The notes: generated by a model from the sequence alone, not told the origin. Counted from the first letter of the stretch, positions 8,772-18,616 are shown. The stretch is 64,000 nucleotides of DNA from Rikenellaceae bacterium (GCA_017935625.1 JAGBHC010000015.1:93121-157120); one strand, 5' to 3'. Translations and numbers: made by a program.

Positions 8772-11700
8772 ATGGACAAGAATATCAAGAAAGTCATTCT
8801 GCTCGGTTCGGGCGCATTGAAAATCGGTGAAGCGGGCGAGTTCGACTACTCGGGCTCCCAGGCGCTCAAGGCGCTCAAGGAGGAGGGCGTCTACACCGTG
8901 CTCATCAACCCGAACATCGCCACCATACAGACCTCCGAGAACATCGCCGACCGGGTCTACTTCCTGCCCGTGACCCCCGAATACGTGGAGCAGGTCATCG
9001 AGCGCGAGAAGCCCGACGGCATCCTGCTGGCCTTCGGCGGCCAGACCGCACTCAACTGCGGCGTGCAGCTCTACAAGAACGGCACGCTGGAAAAATACGG
9101 CGTGCAGGTGCTCGGCACTCCGGTGCAGGCCATCATCGACACCGAAGACCGCGAGAAGTTCGTCGAAAAACTGGACGAAATCGACGTCAAGACCATCAAG
9201 AGCGAAGCGGTGACCTCGGTGAGCGAAGCCAAACGCGTCGCGGCGCAGCTGGGCTACCCCATCATCATCCGCGCCGCCTACACGCTGGGCGGCCTCGGTT
9301 CGGGCTTCTGCGACAACGAAGCGGAGCTCGAGACGCTGGCCAGCAAGGCCTTCACCTACTCGCCCCAGATACTGGTCGAGAAATCGCTCAAGGGCTGGAA
9401 GGAGGTGGAGTACGAAGTGGTGCGCGACCGCTACGACAACTGCATCACCGTCTGCAACATGGAAAACTTCGACCCGCTGGGCATACACACCGGCGAGAGC
9501 ATCGTGGTGGCCCCCTCGCAGACGCTCACCAACGCCGAGTATCACAAGCTCCGCCAGCTGGCCATCAAGATAATCCGCCACGTGGGCATCGTGGGCGAAT
9601 GCAACGTGCAGTATGCCCTGGACCCCAACTCGGAGGACTACCGCGTCATCGAGGTGAACGCGCGACTGAGCCGCAGCTCGGCGCTCGCGAGCAAGGCCAC
9701 GGGCTATCCGCTGGCTTTCGTCGCGGCGAAGTTGGGCCTGGGATACGGCCTGCACGAGCTGAAGAACTCGGTGACCAAATCGACCACCGCCTGCTTCGAA
9801 CCGGCCCTCGACTACATCGTCTGCAAGATTCCCCGCTGGGACCTGGGCAAATTCAAGGGCGTTTCGCGCGAGCTGGGCAGCAGCATGAAGTCCGTGGGCG
9901 AGGTGATGGCCATCGGCCGCAACTTCGAGGAGGCCATCCAGAAGGGTCTGCGCATGATAGGCCAGGGCATGCACGGCTTCGTGGCCAACAAGGAGCTGGC
10001 CGTGGAGGACATCGACGGCGCCCTGAGCCACCCGACCGACAAGCGCATCTTCATCATCGCCAACGCGCTCAAGGGCGGATACAGCGTGGACCGCATCCAC
10101 GAACTGACCAAAATCGACAAGTGGTTCCTCTACAAGCTGCGCAATATCATCGACATCGAACATAAGCTGGAGACATTCTCCCAGGTGGAGCAGGTGCCCG
10201 ATTCGCTGATGCTCGAAGCCAAGCAGCGGGGATTCTCCGATTTCCAAATCGCCCGCATGGTGCTCCACCCCGCCCCCGCCCGAATGGAGGAGTGCATCAA
10301 ACAGGTGAGAGAGTACCGCAAGAGCCGGGGCATCACCCCCTACATCAAACAGATAGACACGCTGGCCGCGGAATATCCCGCCCAGACCAACTACCTCTAC
10401 GTCACCTACAACGCCACGGAACACGACATCGACTTCCCGCAGGACGGCAAGAGCGTCATCGTGCTGGGTTCGGGAGCCTACCGCATCGGCAGCTCCGTGG
10501 AGTTCGACTGGTGCAGCGTGAACGCAGCCAACACCATCCGGCAGAACGGCTACCGCTCCATCATGATAAACTACAACCCGGAGACCGTATCGACCGACTA
10601 CGACACCTGCGACCGTCTCTACTTCGACGAGCTGACCCTGGAGCGCGTGCTCGACATCACCGACCTCGAAGTTCCGATGGGAGTCGTGGTTTCGACCGGC
10701 GGTCAGATTCCCAACAACCTCGCCATGCGGCTCCAGCAGGAGCACGTGCCCATCCTGGGCACTTCGGCCGAGGATATCGACCGCGCCGAGGACCGTCACA
10801 AGTTCTCGAGCATGTGCGACGAGCTGGGCATCGACCAGCCCCGGTGGAGAGAGCTCACCACCATGGACGACATCTACAAGTTCGTGGACGAAGTGGGATT
10901 CCCGGTGCTGATACGCCCCTCCTACGTGCTCAGCGGCGCCGCCATGAACGTGGTGAGCAACCGCGGCGAGCTGGAACACTTCCTCACGCTGGCCACCAGC
11001 GTCTCGAAGCAGCATCCGGTGGTGGTGACCGAATTCATCGAGAACGCCAAGGAAATCGAAATCGACGCCGTGGCCAAGGACGGCGAAGTGCTCATCTACG
11101 CCATCTCGGAACACGTGGAGTTCGCCGGCGTGCACTCGGGTGACGCCACCATGGTCTTCCCGCCCCAGAAGATGTATGTCGAAACCATGCGGCGCATCAA
11201 GAAAATCTCGCGTCAGGTGGCCCAGGGGCTGCACATCTCGGGACCGTTCAACATGCAGGTGATGGCCAAGAACAACGAAATCAAGGTCATCGAGTGCAAC
11301 CTGCGCGCCTCGCGCAGCTTCCCCTTCGTGAGCAAGGTGCTCAAGGTGAACTTCATCGAGATAGCCACGCAGGTGATGCTGGGCCTGCCGGTGGAGATTC
11401 CCCACAAATCGGCTTTCGAGCTCGACTACGTGGGCATCAAGGCGCCGCAGTTCAGCTTCTCGCGCCTGCAGAAGACCGACCCCGTGCTGGGCGTGGAGAT
11501 GTCCTCGACGGGCGAGGTGGGCTGCATAGGCGACGACTTCCACGAGGCGATTCTCAAGGCGATGGTCTCGGTGGGTTACGCCATACCCAAAAAGAACGTG
11601 CTGCTTTCGACCGGCGACTCCCGCTCCAAGGCCGACATGATTAGCGCCGCCCAGGCGCTCCAGGCCAAAGGCTACAAGCTCTACGCCACCAAAGGCACGG

Positions 11701-11990
11701 CCGACTTCCTCTTCCACAACGGAGTAAGCGCCGAGGTGCTCCACTGGCCCGACAGCGACATGAAGCCCAACACGCTGGACTATATCAAGGAGAAGAAAAT
11801 CGACCTGGTGATAAACATCCCCAAGAACCTCTCCGAAACCGAGCTCAACAACGACTACACCATCCGTCGCTCGGCCATCGACTTCAACATCCCGCTCATC
11901 ACCAATGCCCGGCTGGCCGCGGCTTTCATCCACGCATTCTGCCGCCTGGACAAGCAGGACATCAAGATAAAGAGCTGGAACGAATATTAG
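8772..11990 (+). CDS. carB: carbamoyl-phosphate synthase large subunit
   Basis: ATP-dependent synthesis of carbamoyl phosphate from bicarbonate and ammonia. The protein of 1072 residues shows the expected duplicated architecture. The first ATP-grasp half begins KVILLGSGALKIGEAGEFDYSGSQ. The second begins VIVLGSGAYRIGSSVEFDWCSVNA and contains RPSYVLSGAAM. The C-terminal MGS-like allosteric domain holds LLSTGDSRSKADM and ATKGTADFL. The ATG at 8772 (MDKNIKK) matches the family start. The frame extends upstream to 8721 inside carA but that extension is not family-like. Confidence 0.97.
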   Translation: MDKNIKKVILLGSGALKIGEAGEFDYSGSQALKALKEEGVYTVLINPNIATIQTSENIADRVYFLPVTPEYVEQVIEREKPDGILLAFGGQTALNCGVQLYKNGTLEKYGVQVLGTPVQAIIDTEDREKFVEKLDEIDVKTIKSEAVTSVSEAKRVAAQLGYPIIIRAAYTLGGLGSGFCDNEAELETLASKAFTYSPQILVEKSLKGWKEVEYEVVRDRYDNCITVCNMENFDPLGIHTGESIVVAPSQTLTNAEYHKLRQLAIKIIRHVGIVGECNVQYALDPNSEDYRVIEVNARLSRSSALASKATGYPLAFVAAKLGLGYGLHELKNSVTKSTTACFEPALDYIVCKIPRWDLGKFKGVSRELGSSMKSVGEVMAIGRNFEEAIQKGLRMIGQGMHGFVANKELAVEDIDGALSHPTDKRIFIIANALKGGYSVDRIHELTKIDKWFLYKLRNIIDIEHKLETFSQVEQVPDSLMLEAKQRGFSDFQIARMVLHPAPARMEECIKQVREYRKSRGITPYIKQIDTLAAEYPAQTNYLYVTYNATEHDIDFPQDGKSVIVLGSGAYRIGSSVEFDWCSVNAANTIRQNGYRSIMINYNPETVSTDYDTCDRLYFDELTLERVLDITDLEVPMGVVVSTGGQIPNNLAMRLQQEHVPILGTSAEDIDRAEDRHKFSSMCDELGIDQPRWRELTTMDDIYKFVDEVGFPVLIRPSYVLSGAAMNVVSNRGELEHFLTLATSVSKQHPVVVTEFIENAKEIEIDAVAKDGEVLIYAISEHVEFAGVHSGDATMVFPPQKMYVETMRRIKKISRQVAQGLHISGPFNMQVMAKNNEIKVIECNLRASRSFPFVSKVLKVNFIEIATQVMLGLPVEIPHKSAFELDYVGIKAPQFSFSRLQKTDPVLGVEMSSTGEVGCIGDDFHEAILKAMVSVGYAIPKKNVLLSTGDSRSKADMISAAQALQAKGYKLYATKGTADFLFHNGVSAEVLHWPDSDMKPNTLDYIKEKKIDLVINIPKNLSETELNNDYTIRRSAIDFNIPLITNARLAAAFIHAFCRLDKQDIKIKSWNEY

Positions 11991-12010
11991 TCCGGACCCG
12001 CACACAACGC

Positions 12011-12047
12011 AAAGAGCGGGCCGCCCATCGGGCGGCCCGCTCTTTTT
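12011..12047 (+). terminator. carAB terminator
   Basis: A GC-rich stem (GAGCGGGCCGCCC / GGGCGGCCCGCTC) with a three-base loop is followed by TTTTT, 20 bp behind the carB stop. An A-run in front also makes it usable by minus-strand transcripts arriving from the zinc-ribbon gene. Confidence 0.92.
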
Positions 12048-12169
12048 CTTCAGGGGTCTCGGTCGCGGATTTCCGGTCGCGGGCTCCGGACCGGCGAAAG
12101 AGGTCATTCACGCTCTCCTCCCCCCGCAATCCGGTCGTTCCTTCTCGTCCTCCGCAACTCGCAGACCGG

Positions 12170-12937
12170 CTACTGCTGCTCGGCCTCGTCGTGTGCGTCC
12201 GACACGAGAATGCGGCCGCAGTACTCGCACACGATAATCTTCTTGTTCTGTCTTACGTCGGCCTGACGCTGGGGCGGGATACGATTGAAACATCCGCCGC
12301 AGGCACCGCGCTTGATGGTCACCACAGCCAGTCCGTTGCGCACGTTGGAGCGGATGCGGGTGTAGGCGGTGAGCAGACGTTCGTCGATTTTCATACGCGC
12401 CTTGGCGTCCTGCTCCTTCAGCATCTCGATTTCCTTGGCGGTTTCGGCATCGATGCTGTCCAGTTCGGCCTGCTTCTGGGCCAGGTCGATTTTGCGGTCG
12501 GCAACGGCAGCCTCGGCGTCCTCGACCAGCTTCTTCTTGATTTTCACATCGGCCGAGTACTCCTTGAGACGCTTCTCGCAAAGTTCGATTTCGAGTTTCT
12601 GATACTCCACCTCCTTGCTGATGGCGTCGAACTCGCGGTTGTTGCGCACGTTGTTCTGCTGCTCCTCGTACTTCTTTATCAGGTCTTTGGCCTGCTCTAT
12701 CTCTCTTTTGCGCTGTTTGGTGAGCTGGTTGAGCTCCTCGATTTCGGCCGTGATGTTGCCCACACGGGTGTTCAGACCCTCGATTTCGTCCTCGAGGTCG
12801 CTCACCTCGAGCGGGAGCTCGCCCTTGAGCTTGTTGATTTCGTCGATTTTGGAGTCAATCTTCTGCAACTCGTAGAGGGCGATGATTTTCTCTTCCATCG
12901 AATAATCGGCCTCGTTCGCTTTCTTTTGTACTGCCAT
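12170..12937 (-). CDS. coiled-coil protein with C4 zinc ribbon
   Basis: A long helical coiled coil (about residues 15-190, rich in E, K, L and I heptads, for example LEDEIEGLNTRVGNITAEI) ends in a zinc ribbon with CGGCF and CEYCGR. This is the architecture of the zf-RING_7/CT398-like family (HP0958/FlgZ relatives), often annotated as C4-type zinc ribbon or nucleic acid-binding protein. The molecular role in Bacteroidetes is not established. It lies 4 bp behind the Nif3 gene, a pairing that recurs in this phylum, and downstream of the MerR gene. Confidence 0.9.
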   Translation of the reverse strand: MAVQKKANEADYSMEEKIIALYELQKIDSKIDEINKLKGELPLEVSDLEDEIEGLNTRVGNITAEIEELNQLTKQRKREIEQAKDLIKKYEEQQNNVRNNREFDAISKEVEYQKLEIELCEKRLKEYSADVKIKKKLVEDAEAAVADRKIDLAQKQAELDSIDAETAKEIEMLKEQDAKARMKIDERLLTAYTRIRSNVRNGLAVVTIKRGACGGCFNRIPPQRQADVRQNKKIIVCEYCGRILVSDAHDEAEQQ

Positions 12938-12941
12938 ATCT

Positions 12942-13739
12942 CTATACTAAATAATTTATCGGATTACGGGAATTCACACTCTTGTGGAGTGCAAAAGTAG
13001 GTATTTTTTTTCGAATTATATCAAACATCAGGTTAATTGCGCAATATTCGCTCTCGAAATGACCGATATCCGCCACTATCATCCGGCCGTCGCCCTCCAT
13101 GAAGTCGTTGTATCTGAAATCGGCGGCGATATAGAGTTCGGCCCCCCGCTCGCGGGCTGCGGCGATGAGCGAAGCCCCGCTGCCCGTGCACAGCGCCACC
13201 CGGCCCACCTGCGGCAGACAAAAGTCGCTGTGGCGCACGCACCGCACCGAAAGGCGCTCCATCGTCCTCCTCAGGAAAGCCTCGGGAGCCATCGGCGCAG
13301 GCAGGCTGCCTACCACGCCGAATCCCACCGGCTCGTCGGCCCCGCGCGACCGGCTCAGCAGAGACAGCTCTCCGATTCCCAACATCTCCGCCACCCGGTA
13401 GCTCATGCCTCCCGGCGCACTGTCGAGGTTGGTATGGCAGGCATAAAGCGCGACTCCCTCCCGCAGGGCCCGCTCCACCAGCCGCTCGACATAGTGCCGG
13501 CCGTTGAAACGTTTGAGGGGGTGAAAAATCAGCGGATGGTGCGAGATGACCAGTTCCGCCCCCAGCTCCCGCGCCTCGTCCAGCACGCTGTCGGTGACAT
13601 CGACGCACAGCAGCGCGCTGCGCACCCGGCGGTCGTAGTCGCCCACCACCAGTCCCGAATTGTCGTAACCCTCCTGCAGGGCAAGCGGAGCGAACTGCTC
13701 CAACGCCGCCGTCACCTCCCGTATCGTCATATCTTCCAT
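12942..13739 (-). CDS. Nif3-like dinuclear metal centre protein
   Basis: NIF3/YbgI family, sometimes called GTP cyclohydrolase 1 type 2 homologue. Visible conserved elements are ALQEGYDNSGLVVGD near the N-terminus, the metal-binding ISHHPLIFHPLKRF, YACHTNLDSAPGG, and the C-terminal metal motif DIGHFESE. At 265 residues it is the short form, lacking the inserted PII-like domain that many Bacteroidetes homologues (about 360 residues) carry. The physiological function is unknown. The start is 4 bp behind the MerR gene's stop, so the two are probably translationally coupled. Confidence 0.92.
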   Translation of the reverse strand: MEDMTIREVTAALEQFAPLALQEGYDNSGLVVGDYDRRVRSALLCVDVTDSVLDEARELGAELVISHHPLIFHPLKRFNGRHYVERLVERALREGVALYACHTNLDSAPGGMSYRVAEMLGIGELSLLSRSRGADEPVGFGVVGSLPAPMAPEAFLRRTMERLSVRCVRHSDFCLPQVGRVALCTGSGASLIAAARERGAELYIAADFRYNDFMEGDGRMIVADIGHFESEYCAINLMFDIIRKKIPTFALHKSVNSRNPINYLV

Positions 13740-13742
13740 GGT

Positions 13743-14966
13743 TTAAAACAAGGTCTGTTCGACTATCATCGGGCCGAGCTTGCCCTGGCTGTCGTCCTCT
13801 TTCTTGCGGGGACGCTGACGCACCGGACGCGGCTCCCCTCCGGCGGACGGCTCTTCCCCGCCCTCCGGCGAACTCTCCTCCGCAGCGTCCGGGGCCGGCT
13901 CCTCCGCTTCCGGGTCTTCGGACTCCGCGGCTCCGGTTTCCCCGGGGATTTCCGGACCGGAAGCCCCCGCCTCGTCCGCGGCACCGGCCGATTCCGTTTC
14001 GCCGGCCTCCCGGCCGGACGGCTCGTCGCCCGACGGACGGTATATCACCACTTCGGGCATCCCTTCGTCCATGACGCCTTCATCCATCTCCTCCCCGGCC
14101 TCAACATCCTCTTCGCCCTCGTCTTCCTCTTCGGCCTCTTCGTCTCCGCCATCCTCGTAACCGTCGTCCTCTTCGTCGTCCTCTTCGTCGTCCTCGCCCC
14201 CGTCGGCTTCGGCCTCTGTCTCCCGGCTCCCGTCCTGCGATTCGTTCTCGGACGCCTCCGGCTCTTCGCCGGCGTACCGCTCCCCGTCCGCCGGGCCGTA
14301 TGCCTCCCCGGCTGCCGCCGCCTCGATTTCCCGCTCCAGCGCCTCCTGCTCCGCATCGGACCGGTCATCGGCCCACTCGCCGGCCTCCGCTTCCCACGCG
14401 GTCTCCGCCTGCGAACGCTCCCCCTCGTCGGAAAACGCCCCGGCAAACGCATCGGCCTCGGGCGCCTCCGCCCCGGCTTCCTCCCGTTCCTGTTCCTGCG
14501 CCGGCTCTTCCTCCTGCGTCTCGACGATAAGCTCTATCGGCACTTCGGGAAGCGGCTCGGCCTCGCTCCTCTCCGGCTCCGAGGGGACGGCATCCGCCTC
14601 CGAAACGGGCTCCTCGGCCACCACTTCGCCCTCCTCCCTGAGTTCGTTGCGAATCTCCAGCAGCAGGGCCCGCACCGACTGGAGACGCTCCATGAGCTCC
14701 ATGTCGCGCTCCACCCCCTCGGTGCCCGCCTTCAGTTTGCGGGCCGCTCCGTCGAGAGTCATGCCCCGCTCCTTGACCAGATGGTAGATGAGTTTGAGCG
14801 TATCGACATCCGCAGGGGTGAACATCCGGTTTCCCTTCTTGTTCTTATGGGGTTTGAGCATGTCGAATTTCTGCTCCCAAAAACGGATGAGCGAAGGATT
14901 CACATCCATCATCTCGGAGACTTCGCCCATCGAATAGTATATCTTTTTGCTGTTCGCCTCGGCCAT
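13743..14966 (-). CDS. MerR-type HTH regulator with a giant acidic C-terminal tail
   Basis: Residues 1-110 form a MerR winged helix of the common Bacteroidetes type (YYSMGEVSEMMDVNPSLIRFWE, then NRMFTPADVDTLKLIYHLVKERGMTLDGAARKL) with the start of a dimerisation helix. Usual homologues end at about 110-120 residues. This one continues to 407 with a tail made mostly of Glu, Asp, Ala, Gly, Ser and Pro, including near-pure acidic runs such as GEDDEEDDEEDD, and ends in a short basic patch (RPVRQRPRKK) followed by PMIVEQTLF. The tail is predicted to be disordered. Its codons are normal for the genome and the frame is uninterrupted, so it appears genuinely coded. The target promoters and any ligand are unknown. 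Confidence 0.88.
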   Translation of the reverse strand: MAEANSKKIYYSMGEVSEMMDVNPSLIRFWEQKFDMLKPHKNKKGNRMFTPADVDTLKLIYHLVKERGMTLDGAARKLKAGTEGVERDMELMERLQSVRALLLEIRNELREEGEVVAEEPVSEADAVPSEPERSEAEPLPEVPIELIVETQEEEPAQEQEREEAGAEAPEADAFAGAFSDEGERSQAETAWEAEAGEWADDRSDAEQEALEREIEAAAAGEAYGPADGERYAGEEPEASENESQDGSRETEAEADGGEDDEEDDEEDDGYEDGGDEEAEEEDEGEEDVEAGEEMDEGVMDEGMPEVVIYRPSGDEPSGREAGETESAGAADEAGASGPEIPGETGAAESEDPEAEEPAPDAAEESSPEGGEEPSAGGEPRPVRQRPRKKEDDSQGKLGPMIVEQTLF

Positions 14967-15041
14967 AAACGTGCTGAAAATTGAAGATTCCGTGTAAAGA
15001 TAAATATAATTTTCGAAAAAAGAGTCGTTCGCCCCGACACA

Positions 15042-16400
15042 TCACCCTTTCACGATGCGCCAGCCGGGAGGAAGCATATTGTTGATTCTGCCGCCGATGC
15101 GCTTGGCCCAGCCGAGGGGCATCCCCCGATGGCAGACCAGATTGAGCCCCTCAGCAAACCGGTCGGCCGGGGCGCACTCCGCATGACGCAGATAGGCAAT
15201 CGCCTCCTGCTCATCGAGTTCGGTCTCCGCCGCCGCATCGTGCCGCAGGTCGTGGAAGAGCGCCAGGCTCTGGTCGGGACGCAGCCGTCCCTTGAAAATC
15301 GGCCCCATGCACACCCCCGAATGGATGACGGCCAGACTCCCCGCCAGCGCCCTCACCGCCGCGGCCTGCCCGGCATAAAAACCGTAAACCGAATCGCCGA
15401 TGCGCGAGAAAGCCATCTGCCCGGGCTGCGCCACCCACCGCTCCGCCTCCGCGGTCTCGACCCGCGAGAGCGACGCGAAGAGCTCCCGGCGGGCCCGGGG
15501 CACCTTGCCGTGCGCCCGGCCCTCGCCCTTGCGCAGTACGGCCGCGAAGAAACCTTCGCCGCGGATGCGTCCCGGATAGAAGCGGAAGGTGTTCACTCCG
15601 TTCACCTCGCCCCGCACCACGCCCCACGACTCGGGACACGCTATCTCCACGGGGTCGAACTCCACCCCCGCGACGAAATCCTCCAGCACCCGCTCGTTCT
15701 CCTCGCGGTTGAAGGTGCAGGTGCTGTATATCAACACGCCGCCCGGCTTGAGGGCCGGCCATATCGTTTCGAGTATCTGTCGCTGGCGGGCGGCGCACTG
15801 CATCACCCCCTGCTCGCTCCACTCGCCCCGGCTCTCGGGAGCCTTGCGGAACATGCCCTCGCCCGAACAGGGCGCATCCACCGCCACCACGTCGAACCAC
15901 TCGCGGTATTCGGCCAGGCGCACGGGGTCGTTGCAGGTGACGGCCACATTGCCCAGCCCCCACTTGCGGACGTTGTCGGCCAGCACCGAAGCCCGGTTGC
16001 GCACCACCTCGTTGGCCACCACCAGTCCGTCGAGCCCCACCAGCGAGGCATAGAGGGTGGTTTTTCCGCCCGGCGCGGCGCACAGGTCGAGCACCCGCGC
16101 CCCCTGCCGTTCGCCCACGGCGCTGCGGTAGAGGTGCTCCACGAACATGGAGCTGGCCTCCTGCACGTAATAGATGCCGCTCCAGAAAGCGGGGTCGAGG
16201 GTGAACTGCGGACGGCTGTCGAGGTAGAACCCGTAGCGGTTCCACGCCACGCCGTCCCCCTCGGGACGTTCGGCTGTCTTGTAGGGATTGAACCGCACGG
16301 AGGTCACCTGCGCAGGGGCGTCGAGAGCCCGGCACAGGGCCCGCCCCTGTTCGCCGAGGGCGGCCACGGTGCGTTCCACGAATCTCGAAGGCAGAGTCAT
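15042..16400 (-). CDS. RsmB/NOP family rRNA cytosine-C5 methyltransferase (RsmF-like)
   Basis: SAM-dependent m5C RNA methyltransferase. The Rossmann core shows VLDLCAAPGGKTTLYASLVG (SAM binding), VDAPCSGEGMFRK (motif IV with the resolving Cys) and IYSTCTFN (motif VI with the catalytic Cys). A C-terminal domain of about 150 residues (LAVIHSGVCMGPIFKGRLRPDQSLAL onwards) matches the PUA-like extension of the RsmF/YebU group. It lies 13 bp behind the deoxynucleoside kinase gene. The exact rRNA position modified cannot be derived from the sequence. Confidence 0.93.
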   Translation of the reverse strand: MTLPSRFVERTVAALGEQGRALCRALDAPAQVTSVRFNPYKTAERPEGDGVAWNRYGFYLDSRPQFTLDPAFWSGIYYVQEASSMFVEHLYRSAVGERQGARVLDLCAAPGGKTTLYASLVGLDGLVVANEVVRNRASVLADNVRKWGLGNVAVTCNDPVRLAEYREWFDVVAVDAPCSGEGMFRKAPESRGEWSEQGVMQCAARQRQILETIWPALKPGGVLIYSTCTFNREENERVLEDFVAGVEFDPVEIACPESWGVVRGEVNGVNTFRFYPGRIRGEGFFAAVLRKGEGRAHGKVPRARRELFASLSRVETAEAERWVAQPGQMAFSRIGDSVYGFYAGQAAAVRALAGSLAVIHSGVCMGPIFKGRLRPDQSLALFHDLRHDAAAETELDEQEAIAYLRHAECAPADRFAEGLNLVCHRGMPLGWAKRIGGRINNMLPPGWRIVKG

Positions 16401-16413
16401 CTTCCGGAACGCG

Positions 16414-17028
16414 TTATCGGCCGAGCGCGGCCTTTCGTTTGTCGATATGCTCCACGATGCGGTCTATCACCCCGGGATTGAGTATGAAGTCCTCCTTGTC
16501 CATATCCACGGTCAGCACCTCGCCCTGATAGATGTCCTCTATCCAGTGGTTGTACTTGTCGTTCAGACGCTGGAGGTAATCCGCGTCGATGGACATTTCG
16601 TACTCCCGTCCGCGTTTGCGTATCTGGCTGACGAGCGTGGGGACGCTCGCCTTGAGATAGATGAGCAGGTCGGGCCGGGGGATGAGGTTCGACGAGAGCT
16701 CGAAAATCTTCATATAGGTGGCGAAGTCGCGGGAAGACATCAGCCCCATCTCGTGGAGATTGGTCGCGAAGATGTGGGCGTCTTCGTAGATGGTCCGGTC
16801 CTGCACCACGTTGCCCCGGTCGGAAAGCACCTCGACCGACTGCCGGATGCGGCTGCCGATGAAATAAATCTGAAGATTGAACGACCACCGCTTCATGTCC
16901 TGATAGAAGTCGCCCAGATAGGGGTTGTTGCTCTCTTCGTAATAGGCCTTGGCATCGCACCTGCGGCACAGAATCTCCGTGAGGGAGGTCTTCCCGCTGC
17001 CGATGTTGCCTGCAATCGCAATATACAT
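16414..17028 (-). CDS. deoxynucleoside kinase (dNK/dGK-dAK family)
   Basis: Salvage phosphorylation of deoxynucleosides. The 204-residue protein begins with the P-loop MYIAIAGNIGSGKTSLTE. It continues with the substrate-site motif YEESNNPYLGDFYQDMKRWSF, the VVQDRTIYEDAHIF segment (the DRS-like catalytic stretch) and the LID region with RKRGREYE. Whether it prefers deoxyadenosine, deoxyguanosine or deoxycytidine is not evident. It is packed between the GH3-like gene and the rRNA methyltransferase gene on the same strand. Confidence 0.92.
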   Translation of the reverse strand: MYIAIAGNIGSGKTSLTEILCRRCDAKAYYEESNNPYLGDFYQDMKRWSFNLQIYFIGSRIRQSVEVLSDRGNVVQDRTIYEDAHIFATNLHEMGLMSSRDFATYMKIFELSSNLIPRPDLLIYLKASVPTLVSQIRKRGREYEMSIDADYLQRLNDKYNHWIEDIYQGEVLTVDMDKEDFILNPGVIDRIVEHIDKRKAALGR

Positions 17029-17052
17029 AAATCGTCCGTTTTTAATTGTCAG

Positions 17053-18591
17053 TTATTCATTCGCGCCGCTCTGCGGAGCCAGCTCGGCCCCGACGGCCGC
17101 CAGCTCCTCCACATAGTCGCGGGCATTGTAGACCCTGGGCACCTTGTTCTGTCCGCCGACCTTGTCGCGACGGCGCATCCACTCGAGAAAAGTTCCCCGC
17201 GGCACCACGGTCAATAAGGGGCCGTAGAGCGTGGTGTCGCGGAAACGCTTGGCCGCATAATCGGAATTGACCTCCTGCAGCGCCCGGTCGAGTTCGCGGA
17301 CGAAACGCTGCGGCTCGTCCGGCTCCGCCTCGAACTCCACCACCCACTGGTGGCGCCCCTTGCTGCGGGCCTCCATGTAGACGGGGGCGGCCGTAAACTC
17401 CCGGACCACGGCTCCCGTCCTGCGGCAGGCCTCGCTCACGGCGCTCTCGGCGTTCTCCACCACGATTTCCTCTCCGAACGCGTTCATGTAGTGACGGGTC
17501 CGGCCCGTTATCCGAATCCGGTGCGGCGCCAGCGAAGTGAACTCCACGGTGTCGCCTATCATGTAACGCCACAGACCGCAGCTGGTGGTGATAATCATCG
17601 CATAGTTCACCCCTTCGGCCACCCCCTCCAGCGGCACGGCCCGCTCCGGACGGGAGAGGTCGTCCACCGGCAGGAATTCGTAAAAAATGCCGTAATCGAG
17701 CATCAGCAGCATGTCGTCGCGTCCGGGACGGTCGCCGATGGCGAAAAAGCCCTCGCTGGCATTGTAGGTCTCGATGTACTTCATCTGCGGCGAGGGAATG
17801 AGCCGGCGATAGATTTCCCGGTAGGGCTTGAAACTCATGCCGCCGTGGGTGAAAAGCTCCAGACGGGGCCACACCTCCAGCAGATTGCTTTTGCCCGTAT
17901 ACTCCAGAATGCGGTTCATCAGCACCAGATTCCACGACGGGACCCCGGCGAACGACCGCACGTCCTCGCCCGCGGCCTCCCGGCAGATGAGCTCCACCTT
18001 GCGGTCGAAATCGGCCGTCAGGGCCGCCCGTTTGCCCGGCACCCGCATGCCGCGGCCGATGCGCGGCGTATGCTCGATGAGGATGGAGGAGAGGTCTCCC
18101 GTGCGGGCCGTCTCGCCCTCCCGCTCGATGCAGTGCGAACCGCCGAGCGTCAGCAGCTTTCCCGAAAAGACCTCGCTGCGGGGATAGAGCCCCGAAAAGA
18201 CGGCGGCCAAATCGCGCGGCCCCCGCATGTGACTGTCACGCAGCCCCTGCGCCGTGACGGGAATGTACTTGCTGCGCGAAGAGGTGGTGCCCGACGAGCG
18301 GGCGAACCACTCGGTGCGGCCCGGCCAGAGCACGTCCCGCTCTCCGCGGCGCGCCCGGTCGATATAGGGGCTGAGCCCCTCGTAGTCGGAGACCGGCACG
18401 GCACGGCGGAAATCCTCGTAGCCGGCAAAACCGCCGAACGAGTAGTCGCGGCCGATGCACGTGGTGGCCCCCCGCTCGAGCAACCGCCGCAACTGGCGCT
18501 CCTGCTCCTCGAACGGATGTTCGCCGAAGTGCGCTATCGCCTTCCGGCGCGGCGCCGTGGCCGCATGCACTATTTTCGAAACAATGGACAT
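17053..18591 (-). CDS. GH3-family acyl-adenylate-forming protein
   Basis: Relative of the plant GH3 amido synthetases, which adenylate a carboxylic acid and couple it to an amino acid. Typical family segments are ATTCIGRDYSF, PVSDYEGLSPYIDRARRGERDVLWPG, FARSSGTTSSRSKYIPVT (phosphate-binding loop), YNASEGFFAIGDRP and FTSLAPHRIRITGRTRHYMNAFGEE. The full length is 512 residues. Bacterial substrates are largely unknown, so only the chemistry is inferred. It is located between trkA and the dNK gene in a tight same-strand run. Confidence 0.88.
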   Translation of the reverse strand: MSIVSKIVHAATAPRRKAIAHFGEHPFEEQERQLRRLLERGATTCIGRDYSFGGFAGYEDFRRAVPVSDYEGLSPYIDRARRGERDVLWPGRTEWFARSSGTTSSRSKYIPVTAQGLRDSHMRGPRDLAAVFSGLYPRSEVFSGKLLTLGGSHCIEREGETARTGDLSSILIEHTPRIGRGMRVPGKRAALTADFDRKVELICREAAGEDVRSFAGVPSWNLVLMNRILEYTGKSNLLEVWPRLELFTHGGMSFKPYREIYRRLIPSPQMKYIETYNASEGFFAIGDRPGRDDMLLMLDYGIFYEFLPVDDLSRPERAVPLEGVAEGVNYAMIITTSCGLWRYMIGDTVEFTSLAPHRIRITGRTRHYMNAFGEEIVVENAESAVSEACRRTGAVVREFTAAPVYMEARSKGRHQWVVEFEAEPDEPQRFVRELDRALQEVNSDYAAKRFRDTTLYGPLLTVVPRGTFLEWMRRRDKVGGQNKVPRVYNARDYVEELAAVGAELAPQSGANE

Positions 18592-18616
18592 CGCTTCCTA
18601 TGCGCCCTCCTCCGCG

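Noticed and set aside
8700..12107. 1135-codon open frame antisense to carB
   Set aside because: It is a shadow of carB in GC-rich DNA, with low-complexity His/Leu/Val-rich translation and no family match. carB is full length on the other strand.
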